Assembly (NCBI GenBank): GCA_017555875.1 | Contig: JAFZFN010000016.1 | Span: 1-39,731, forward strand | Reading direction: 5' to 3' | Length of the DNA stretch: 39,731 nt | Source of the DNA: Bacteroidaceae bacterium | GTDB taxonomy: Bacteria > Bacteroidota > Bacteroidia > Bacteroidales > Bacteroidaceae | Shown here: piece after piece, positions 6,401-14,800 of the stretch | Numbering within the stretch: position 1 is the stretch's first letter | How the letters are laid out: each line of letters starts with the position of its first letter | Program-made: the position numbers and the translations under genes | The notes under the pieces: generated by a model | Told to the model about the DNA's origin: nothing | Databases searched by the model: none | Seen by the model: the letters and a program-made list of their open reading frames with translations, nothing else

Positions 6401-8302
6401 ATGGCTAAAGAAACGAGCAAAAATATACTAAACAGCATACAATACCCTGACGATCTGCGCCGTCTGAAGCTCAACCAGCTACCCCAGCTATGCGACGAGC
6501 TACGCCAGTTCGTCATCAACGAGCTGTCACAAAACCCGGGGCACTTCGGGTCCACACTGGGTGTGATAGAGCTGACCGTGGCGTTGCACTACGTGTACAA
6601 CACCCCCAACGACCGCCTCGTGTGGGACGTGGGACATCAGGCCTATGCCCACAAGATACTCACTGGCCGACGCGAGCAGTTCCACACCAACCGCAAGTTT
6701 AAGGGAATCAAGCCCTTCCCCTCACCCGAGGAGAGCGAGTATGACAGCTTCACCTGCGGACACGCCTCCAACTCCATCTCTGCCGCCCTCGGCATGGCCG
6801 TAGCAGCCAAGAAGTTGGGCGAGGACCGCCGTCGTGTGGTAGCCATCATTGGCGACGGAGCCATGAGTGGCGGCCTGGCCTTCGAGGGCCTCAACAACGT
6901 GTCGGAGAGCGACAACGACATGCTCATCGTGCTCAACGACAACAAGATGTCCATAGACCGCTCGGTAGGCGGATTCAAGAAATACCTGCTCAGCATCACC
7001 ACGACCCCCAGCTACAACAAGTGGCGCTACCGCCTGGCTAGGGTGTTGGGCAAGCTGGGCCTGATGAAGGATGGAGGACGCGAGCGCCTCATCCGCTTCA
7101 ACAATAGCGTGAAGAGCCTGCTCACCAAGCAGCAAAACATCTTCGAGGGCATGAACATCCGCTACTTCGGCCCCGTCGACGGACACGATGTCATCGAGCT
7201 CGTGCGTGCCCTGCGTACCATAAAGGACATGCGAGGCCCCAAGATGCTCCACATCCACACCACCAAGGGCAAGGGCTTTGCTCCTGCCGAGGAGGTCCCT
7301 GCCGAGTGGCATGCACCCGGCCTCTTCGATGCCGAGACGGGCGAGCGCTTCGAGTCGAGCGAGGAGGGCAAGCCTCCCCGCTTCCAGGACGTCTTCGGAC
7401 ACACCCTGCTCGAGCTGGCACAACACAACAAGAAGATTGTAGGTGTCACCCCCGCCATGCCCACAGGCTGCTCACTCAACATCATGATGGAGAAGATGCC
7501 ATGCCGATGCTTCGATGTGGGCATCGCCGAGGGACATGCCGTGACCTTCTCGGGAGGCATGGCCAAGGATGGGCTGATCCCCTTCTGCAATGTCTACTCC
7601 TCGTTCCTGCAGCGCGCCTACGACAACATCATCCACGACGTGGCCATATCGCGCCTGAACGTGGTGCTGTGCATCGACCGCGGTGGACTGGTGGGCGAAG
7701 ATGGACCCACACACCATGGCGCCTTCGACCTCGCCTTCTTGCGCACGATACCCAACCTCACCATCGCAGCACCCTATGACGAGCACGAGCTGCGCCGCCT
7801 CATGTATACCGCCCAGCTACCCGACATGGGCCCCTTCGCCATCCGCTACCCTCGTGGCCGTGGCAAGCTGGTCGACTGGCGCTGCCCCCTCGAGGCTGTC
7901 GAGGTAGGACGTGGGCGCAAGCTACACGACGGTGATGACATCGCCATACTCAGCATCGGCTCCATAGGCAACCTGGCAGCCGAGGCCATAGCCACGGCAG
8001 AGAGCAAGGGCATCAGCGTGGCCCACTACGACATGCGCTTCCTCAAGCCCCTCGACGAGGAGATTCTCCACGAGGTGGGGCGTAAGTATAAGCACATCAT
8101 CACCCTCGAGAATGGCACCATCAAAGGCGGACTGGGCAGCGCCGTGCTCGAGTTCATGGCTGAGCACGGCTACAAGCCCGACGTACACCTCATGGGCTTG
8201 CCCGACCAGTTCATCGAGCATGGCTCCGTGCCCGAGCTGTGTCGCCTCTGCGAGATCGACGCCGAGAGCATCGTGAGGGAGATCGTGAATAGATGTGAAT
8301 GA
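6401..8302 (+). CDS. dxs: 1-deoxy-D-xylulose-5-phosphate synthase
   Basis: DXS is a thiamine-diphosphate enzyme that condenses pyruvate and glyceraldehyde 3-phosphate, the first step of the MEP isoprenoid pathway. The 633-residue length is typical. Seen in order are [17 protein letters not shown], the ThDP motif [25 protein letters not shown], then the transketolase pyrimidine domain with [15 protein letters not shown] and [18 protein letters not shown], and a C-terminal transketolase domain. Start ATG 6401 is chosen because it yields MAKETSKN and lies just after a consensus promoter. The gene follows the TPP-regulated thiamine operon; since DXS needs ThDP and its product also feeds thiazole synthesis, the neighbourhood is sensible, but dxs has its own promoter. 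Confidence 0.96.
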   Translation: MAKETSKNILNSIQYPDDLRRLKLNQLPQLCDELRQFVINELSQNPGHFGSTLGVIELTVALHYVYNTPNDRLVWDVGHQAYAHKILTGRREQFHTNRKFKGIKPFPSPEESEYDSFTCGHASNSISAALGMAVAAKKLGEDRRRVVAIIGDGAMSGGLAFEGLNNVSESDNDMLIVLNDNKMSIDRSVGGFKKYLLSITTTPSYNKWRYRLARVLGKLGLMKDGGRERLIRFNNSVKSLLTKQQNIFEGMNIRYFGPVDGHDVIELVRALRTIKDMRGPKMLHIHTTKGKGFAPAEEVPAEWHAPGLFDAETGERFESSEEGKPPRFQDVFGHTLLELAQHNKKIVGVTPAMPTGCSLNIMMEKMPCRCFDVGIAEGHAVTFSGGMAKDGLIPFCNVYSSFLQRAYDNIIHDVAISRLNVVLCIDRGGLVGEDGPTHHGAFDLAFLRTIPNLTIAAPYDEHELRRLMYTAQLPDMGPFAIRYPRGRGKLVDWRCPLEAVEVGRGRKLHDGDDIAILSIGSIGNLAAEAIATAESKGISVAHYDMRFLKPLDEEILHEVGRKYKHIITLENGTIKGGLGSAVLEFMAEHGYKPDVHLMGLPDQFIEHGSVPELCRLCEIDAESIVREIVNRCE

Positions 8303-8317
8303 TGAATGGTGAGGTTC

Positions 8318-8353
8318 CTCCGAGCACTCCGAGCACTCCGAGAACTTCGAGAA
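8318..8353 (+). repeat. Four tandem 9-bp repeats between dxs and trkA
   Basis: CTCCGAGCA occurs twice, followed by CTCCGAGAA and CTTCGAGAA, giving four adjacent 9-mers. They sit 16 bp after the dxs stop and 28 bp before trkA. Such a small tandem repeat may vary in copy number. Confidence 0.8.
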
Positions 8354-8381
8354 CTGTAATAAAATAAAAGACTTCCACACA

Positions 8382-9719
8382 ATGAGAATCATCATCGCCG
8401 GTGCTGGTGCCGTGGGCACACACCTTGCCAAGATGCTCTCCGATGAGCGACACGACATCGTACTGATGGATCCCGTGGAGGAGCGCCTGACCAACCTGGA
8501 GTCGAACTTCGACCTCATGACCATGGAGGCACGCCCCACCTCTATCAGCAGCCTCAAGGAGGCTGGCGTGGCCGATGCCGACCTCTTCGTGGCCGTAACC
8601 CCCGAGGAGAGCATCAACCTCACCTCATGCATACTGGCCCACTCGCTCGGTGCCAAGAAGACCGTAGCCCGCATCGACAACTATGAGTATCTGCAGCCCA
8701 AGAACAAGGAGTTCTTCAAGAACCTGGGTGTAGACTCGCTCATCTACCCCGAGATGTTGGCAGCCAAGGAGATTGCCGACGGACTCCACCTCAGCTGGAT
8801 ACGCCAATGGTGGGAGTTCAATGGCGGTGCACTGGTCATGCTGGGTGTCAAGCTACGCGAGAATGCACAGATACTCAACACCCCCATCTATCAGATTCCC
8901 AAGGAGCAGCCCTACCACATCGTCACCATCAAGCGTTTGGGTGAGACCATCATCCCCAGCGGCTCCGACGAGCTGAAGGCGGGCGACATCGTCTACTTCA
9001 TGACCTCGAAGCGTGCCCTACCCTACATCCGCAAGATCACAGGCAAGGAGGAGCACTCGACCATACACAACGTGATGATCATGGGCGGTAGCCGCATCGC
9101 CATGCGTGCCACGCAGCTCGTGAGCGATGCCATGAGCGTGAAGGTCATCGACAACGACATCAACCGCTGCCACTGGCTTGCCGACCTGGTGGACGACAAC
9201 GTCATGATCATCAATGGTGACGGACGCGACTATGAGCTCCTCGAGGAGGAGGGCATCAGCAAGGTCGATGCCTTCGTGGCGCTCACCGACAACTCGGAGA
9301 CCAACATCCTCGCCTGCCTGTCGGCCAAGCGCATGGGAGTCTTCAAGACCATCGCCGAGGTAGAGAACATCGACTACATCAGCATGGCCGAGAGCCTCGA
9401 CATCGGCGCCGTCATCAACAAGAAGAAGATAGCAGCCAGCTACATCTACCAGCTGCTGCTCGATGCCGACGTCGAGAATGTCAAGTGCCTCACCTTCGCC
9501 AATGCCGACGTGGCCGAGTTTATCGTCAAGGAGGGAGCACGCGTGACCCGCTCACTGGTCAAGGACCTCACACTGCCCAAAGGGGTCACCATCGGTGGAC
9601 TGGTGCGAGGCGACGAGGGTATCCTCGTGACGGGATTCACGCAGATTCAGCCAGGCGACCACGTCGTGGTATTCTGCCTCTCATCCATGATCAAGCGAGT
9701 GGAGAAGTTCTTCAACTAG
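8382..9719 (+). CDS. trkA: Trk potassium uptake regulatory protein TrkA
   Basis: TrkA is the cytoplasmic NAD(H)-binding subunit that gates TrkH/TrkG potassium channels. The 445 residues contain two tandem RCK (KTN) units. The first begins MRIIIAGAGAVGTHLAKML (Rossmann glycine motif, residues 1-20, with an acidic D near 29). The second begins near residue 228 with VMIMGGSRIAMRAT. Each is followed by a TrkA-C domain (around 140-220 and 365-445). The partner channel gene trkH is not next to it in this window. It probably shares the dxs transcript (79-bp gap, no clear promoter), and a hairpin terminator follows it. Confidence 0.93.
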   Translation: MRIIIAGAGAVGTHLAKMLSDERHDIVLMDPVEERLTNLESNFDLMTMEARPTSISSLKEAGVADADLFVAVTPEESINLTSCILAHSLGAKKTVARIDNYEYLQPKNKEFFKNLGVDSLIYPEMLAAKEIADGLHLSWIRQWWEFNGGALVMLGVKLRENAQILNTPIYQIPKEQPYHIVTIKRLGETIIPSGSDELKAGDIVYFMTSKRALPYIRKITGKEEHSTIHNVMIMGGSRIAMRATQLVSDAMSVKVIDNDINRCHWLADLVDDNVMIINGDGRDYELLEEEGISKVDAFVALTDNSETNILACLSAKRMGVFKTIAEVENIDYISMAESLDIGAVINKKKIAASYIYQLLLDADVENVKCLTFANADVAEFIVKEGARVTRSLVKDLTLPKGVTIGGLVRGDEGILVTGFTQIQPGDHVVVFCLSSMIKRVEKFFN

Positions 9720-9738
9720 ACGAACACACAGATACATT

Positions 9739-9761
9739 AGGAGCGATAGACCATCGCTCCT
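9739..9761 (+). terminator. Hairpin after trkA
   Basis: A perfect 9-bp stem, AGGAGCGAT/ATCGCTCCT, with a 5-nt loop lies 20 bp after the trkA stop and is followed by an AT-rich tail rather than a pure U-run. Confidence 0.6.
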
Positions 9762-9890
9762 ATTATATATTAGGTGTTTTTAAAGCTATATTATCTCCAA
9801 AAAGATAGTACAATCCCCAGAATATGGATAGAAAATAGGCCCTACGACACAAGTAAATCGGCATTATCTTCGATAAATGAAAAAAAAGCA

Positions 9891-9898
9891 GTAATTTC
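9891..9898 (+). promoter_or_regulatory. Possible -7 element for tRNA-Arg
   Basis: TAatTTcG lies 17 bp before the tRNA 5' end, a usual distance for a stable-RNA promoter. A similar TAtcTTcG is found at 9865-9872. No good -33 element is seen for either, so the call is weak. Confidence 0.3.
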
Positions 9899-9914
9899 GC
9901 ACCCGATTTCAGGC

Positions 9915-9986
9915 GCCCTTGTAGTTCAATGGATAGAACGCGCCCCTCCTAAGGGTGAGATATGAGTTCGATTCTCATCGGGGGTA
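9915..9986 (+). tRNA. tRNA-Arg (anticodon CCT)
   Basis: A complete cloverleaf can be drawn. The acceptor GCCCTTG pairs with CGGGGGT (with G-U pairs), the D arm is GTTC/GAAC, the anticodon stem is CGCCC/GGGTG with loop CTCCTAA (anticodon CCT, reading AGG), the T arm is ATGAG-TTCGATT-CTCAT, and the discriminator is A9986. CCA is not encoded. Confidence 0.96.
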
Positions 9987-10005
9987 CTGAACAAATTGAA
10001 AATTG

Positions 10006-10111
10006 AACCGACGACAAACCGAAAGCAATCAAGTTCACTTGAATTGCTGAGGTGCGAAGGAGGAAAAGACTGCGTAGCAGGATTAAAATTAACCGACGAC
10101 AAACCGAAAGC
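10006..10111 (+). repeat. 21-bp direct repeat pair downstream of tRNA-Arg
   Basis: AACCGACGACAAACCGAAAG followed by C occurs at 10006-10026 and again at 10091-10111. Between them lies a hairpin (10024-10049, AGCAAT-CAAGT against ACTTGAATTGCT). After the second copy come tandem CAATTCA units (about 10112-10135). The stretch 9987-10150 holds no gene, and its repeats suggest past insertion or slippage next to the tRNA 3' end. Confidence 0.7.
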
Positions 10112-10150
10112 GACAATTCACAATTCACAATTCATAATTAAAAAAAACAC

Positions 10151-11659
10151 ATGTTTACCAATTTCTTCGGTTCACACTTGGTAGAGAACTACCATAAGTG
10201 GAAAAAAGCAAAGAAGGATGCAGGGGTCAACAATCCCTTGGCCAAGACCTTCAAGTTGTTGTTTGTTATTGCTGTGACAGCCACCCTTTGGTTGTTGCCC
10301 ACCTCAGCTTTCGGCATCGAGGGCCTCACCGTAGTGGAGCAGCGCATCATCGGCGTGTTCGTGTTCGCCACCCTGATGTGGGTGCTCGAGGCCATCCCCG
10401 CATGGAGCACCTCGCTCATCGTAGTAGCACTGCTATTATTCTCTGTGTCAGACAGTTCACTGAAGTTCCTCAACGAAGGCTACAACGCAGCTGAGTTGGG
10501 CACCATCCTCAAGTATCAGGACATCCTCCACTGCTTTGCCGACCCCATCATCATGCTCTTCATCGGTGGTTTCATGTTGGCTATTGCTGCCACCAAGTAT
10601 GGCCTCGATGCTAAGATCGCTAAGGTGCTGCTCAAGCCCTTCGGCAATCAGTCACGCTTCGTGATGCTCGGCTTCATCACCGTCACAGGACTCTTCTCAG
10701 CCTTCATCAGCAACACCGCCACTGCAGCTATGATGCTTGCCTTCTTGGCTCCCGTGCTCAAGGCGCTCCCCGCTGATGGTAAGGGTAAGATTGGTCTTGC
10801 GCTCTCTATCCCCGTAGCAGCCAACATCGGTGGTATGGCTACTCCTATCGGCACACCTCCCAATGGTATCGTGCTCAAGTACCTCGAAACCATGGATATG
10901 GGTATGGGCTTCGGTGAGTGGGTTATCTTCATGGGCCCCATCACCATCGCATTGCTCCTCATCTCATGGGTCGTATTGCTCTGGCTCTTCCCCTTCAAGC
11001 AGAAGACCATCGAGCTCGACATCCCCGACAACTCACAGAAGGGCTGGCGCACCACAGTGGTGTATATCACCTTCTTCGCTACCATCCTCTTCTGGTTGTT
11101 CGATAAGAACCTCGGTGTGAAGACCAACGCCGTAGCTATGCTCCCCGTAGCCGTGTTCTGTGCTACAGGCATCATCACCAAGCGCGACCTCGAGCAGATC
11201 AGCTGGTCGGTGCTCTGGATGGTAGCCGGTGGCTTCGCTCTCGGTGTAGCGCTCAACAAGTCAGGCTTGGCACAGCACATGGTAGAGGCTATTCCCTTCG
11301 CCTCATGGTCACCCCTGCTCGTCATCATCGGCTCAGGCCTCCTCTGCTATGCTATGGCTAACTTCATCTCTCACACTGCTACCGCAGCACTCCTCGTGCC
11401 CATCCTCGCAGTAGTAGGTGGCAGCATGACTGCCGAGCTCGCTCCTGTAGGCGGTGTGGTAACCTTGCTCGTAGGTGTGGCTATCGCATCTTCAGTAGGT
11501 ATGGTGCTCCCCATCAGCACACCTCCCAATGCTTTGGCACACGCCACTGGCCTCATCGAGCAGAAGGATATGGTCAAGGTGGGTCTCATCGTAGGTGCTG
11601 TGAGCTTGCTCCTCGGCTACGGCGTGCTCATCGTGTTGGGTACCAACGGCTGGTTGTAA
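10151..11659 (+). CDS. SLC13/DASS-family sodium:dicarboxylate (anion) symporter
   Basis: This 502-residue inner-membrane protein has 11 or more hydrophobic segments and the two-fold repeat of the DASS family (divalent anion:Na+ symporters, VcINDY type). Na+/substrate signatures are visible in both halves: SNTATAAM (about 187-194) with ATPIGTPPNG (about 228-237), and SHTATAALL (about 409-417) with LPISTPPNALA (about 457-467). The second motif has His where SNT is usual in the best-known members. The transported anion (succinate, other C4 acids, or citrate) cannot be told. The gene stands alone between tRNA-Arg and a strong terminator. Its codon choice (frequent GCT, GGT, GTA) differs from the C-ending preference of trkA and dxs, which suggests high expression rather than transfer. 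Confidence 0.93.
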   Translation: MFTNFFGSHLVENYHKWKKAKKDAGVNNPLAKTFKLLFVIAVTATLWLLPTSAFGIEGLTVVEQRIIGVFVFATLMWVLEAIPAWSTSLIVVALLLFSVSDSSLKFLNEGYNAAELGTILKYQDILHCFADPIIMLFIGGFMLAIAATKYGLDAKIAKVLLKPFGNQSRFVMLGFITVTGLFSAFISNTATAAMMLAFLAPVLKALPADGKGKIGLALSIPVAANIGGMATPIGTPPNGIVLKYLETMDMGMGFGEWVIFMGPITIALLLISWVVLLWLFPFKQKTIELDIPDNSQKGWRTTVVYITFFATILFWLFDKNLGVKTNAVAMLPVAVFCATGIITKRDLEQISWSVLWMVAGGFALGVALNKSGLAQHMVEAIPFASWSPLLVIIGSGLLCYAMANFISHTATAALLVPILAVVGGSMTAELAPVGGVVTLLVGVAIASSVGMVLPISTPPNALAHATGLIEQKDMVKVGLIVGAVSLLLGYGVLIVLGTNGWL

Positions 11660-11681
11660 TCGCTACATAGACATACTAATG

Positions 11682-11717
11682 CAGAGGGTGTGCCGCGCGG
11701 CACACCCTCTGTGTTTT
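11682..11717 (+). terminator. Strong intrinsic terminator after the DASS transporter
   Basis: A perfect 14-bp GC-rich stem (11682-11695 with 11698-11711, beginning CAGAGGGTGTGCC) with a 2-nt centre, or a shorter stem with a 4-nt or larger loop, is followed by GTTTTGT. It lies 22 bp after the stop codon. Confidence 0.85.
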
Positions 11718-11756
11718 GTCTGTTTATCGCTCCTGATTCGAATACCCTCCGATATT

Positions 11757-11788
11757 TTTGGTACTATCGGCACTTTTCGCTATTTTTG
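11757..11788 (+). promoter_or_regulatory. Consensus promoter of the 1706-residue exported protein
   Basis: -33 TTTG (11757-11760), 20 bp, -7 TAttTTTG (11781-11788), a full match. The leader to the ATG at 11884 is about 90 nt; no other element is recognised in it. Confidence 0.8.
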
Positions 11789-11883
11789 CACGCGTATTGT
11801 AGCTTGGTGTGAACTATGCTCACCCCAGCACTGCGATACACGAAAGAAAACTCCTGTAGTAGAACCGATAAACAGATAAGGTC

Positions 11884-14800
11884 ATGATGACAACAACCAA
11901 CCCGAACACAGCGTTCAAGACAACAGACAACACACACCGTCACAACCATACCATACTACACCACATAGGCCGTCGCCTCCTCTTGCTCACCACCTTGCTC
12001 GCGATGGCGGTGGGGATGAAGGCGCAGACCCCCACAACGGTTCCTGATGGAGTGTACAAGATTTTTTGGCAATCAAATGGACGTGGATATTTGACATACC
12101 ATAACAATTACTCCACATCCCCACAGCTGGCGGGCGTCACCCTTAGCGGTTGCCAAAACTTACACTACGATTTGGGAGATGCAGGCATCCAACTCTCTTG
12201 GTACCTCTACACGTCTCCTCACACGAAAAAAAGCTATCTATTTGAGGCGACTACAGGAAAATTCATAACCATTAACCTCGGACAAACAGTTGGTAATGGT
12301 AAGCAATGCGTATTGTCAGACGACGTTACAGCTCAAGCGCAATTTGACTTGAAGGCTACCACTAACATAACGGGTAGTTATATGCTGAGCTATGAAGGGT
12401 ATAATTTCTGTAGCGGTTGCGGTAGCCCCAAGGGAAATGATCCCGTACGCTTTGCAACCGATGGGCCGACCGATGGTGGTATACCTTTTGTATTTGTCTC
12501 TGAGGGAGCATCAATTACAGATGGTGTTAAGAATGCAGCCATTGCAAAGATTGATGCATTTGAGATACAGACAACCACCTTCCTCCCCTTGGATGGCAGA
12601 GCCTACACCTTCACCAACATAATGGGAAACGATGCCAAAACCAAGCGATACATGAATTACACCAGCGGCCAAAAAATCTCAGTAACAACGGACGAGAGTC
12701 AAGCATCAGTGTTTGTTTGTCGAAAGATACGAGATGGAGTATACGCCTTTGTCACCACAGACGGCAAGGTGCTGACATGGGTCGGAAACAATGAAGGTGA
12801 AGCCTATAAGGACGCTGGGCAAGAGACATCACTCGGATACTCCAACAATTATGCCACCGAGTACAACGGCCATACCGACTGGAATGAGATTACTATAAAG
12901 CAAGTTGAAAATGAAGAGACTATTGGTCAACTTCGCATGGTGGCAAGACGAAACAGTACCAGTGTATCATCCTTTATCGTTTCTAATGCCAACCGATTCG
13001 ACCAATCGAACGACAGCTACTATTTCAATCAAAACTATTCTTCTGTTTGGCAAATCACCGAAGTCACAAGCTACACTACTAACGATGCACAAAACCTTGC
13101 TCTTGCCAAGATTAGCGCAAAAGAGGCAGTAAAGCACACCAAGGTTCCCGGTACGAAAGTATGCCAATACACCTACACCATTACAAGCGGACAGACAACC
13201 GAAGCTGCTGCCATAAACGCGGCCATCGACGAAGCCACTACACTCGCAGAGGTGAACGCCATCATGTCACCCACTATCAACCAGCCACAACCACGCAAGC
13301 AATACCGTATCAAGGGCTACACGAGCGGCAACTACATTGATGGTGTAAACCTTCGCTCTGGCTACGCCAATCAGCTAGGCATGAAGTCCAATGCACAATG
13401 CCACTATGAGGGAACCGTATTCTACCTCGACGAGCACTACCACCTATTTAACCTGGGAGCAAACTCCTATGTGCAGAATACATACAACATAGGTGGCACA
13501 GATGCATCTGCAAGCGTGTGGACCTTTGAGGAGTCAGCAAATACGCCTGGCTGTATCACCTTGACATCTACATCTGCAACAGGAGGGCTTCACGACTATA
13601 CCACTTATGTGGGAGCTTGTGGGACTATCTGCACTGGCACCACACATGACTTCATCTTGGAGGAGGTGACCATCGAAACCCCACAACCCATGTTCGTATT
13701 CAATCTTGAATACACCGAGGCAACCATCACTTGTAGCACCAAGGAAGGTGTCATCTACTACACCACCGATGGTTCTGACCCGACGACCTCTTCCACAAAA
13801 ATAGAACTGACGGTAGGCAACACAGTCACATTCACTAGCGGACAAAACATAAAGGCCTATGCCCACCGCACGGGATGCGAGCGATCAGATGTAATCGTAA
13901 TGACAATCCCCACGGGAATGATAGAGGTGACATCAATCGACCAAATCGAAGAATTCGGCTACTACGTGCTGACGCAAAACATTGATGCCAGCAGCCACAC
14001 CTCATTGGCTAACTTCTCGGGAATCCTTGACGGAGGATTCTACACCATCAGCGGTCTCACCCAGCCCCTCTTCACCCAAGCCGCTAACGCTACTATCAAG
14101 AACGTGGTGCTGAAAGAGGCCAACATCACAGACAACACCGACAACACGGGAGCCATTGCAGGAACGGCATCGGGAGTAACCCACATCTACAACTGCGGAG
14201 TGCTGAGCGGCAGCATCAGCGGTAATGGCAACGTAGGAGGTATAGCTGGAAAGATAGAAGGAAGCGCACGCGTAATCAACTGCTACAGCTTTGCCGATAT
14301 CACTGGAGGTGCAACGAAGGCGGGTATCGTAGGGTACAATAGTGAAATATCAAATGCAGGGCGCCTATACACCTTGGTGATAAGCTGCATGTTCTATGGC
14401 AACATCACCGACGGAGGAAACGTATACCCCATCTACGGAGGAGAGAAAATTTCAAACATGGGTGATGCAGGTACAGGTAATGGTATCAACAACTATAACT
14501 ACTACCGCCACGAAGCCGACCTAACCCCAACGGGAGATTACAACTGCGCATTGGCAGCCGAGGAGCGCTACCTGAGACGCTTCGAGTTCTACCGCCACGT
14601 GCTCAACTCGCAACGCAAGCTCAACGCATTCTACATCACAGGCAACGTCAATGACTATGAGCGAATAGCCAAGTGGGTGCTTGATACCGATGTGGCCCCC
14701 TACCCCATATTGAAGCCATGGGGGAAGTATGCCTCGGCCATCAACAAGAAGGTAAAGGATGAGAAGAAACTGGGCACGCTATACGTAACCATCCAAGGAA

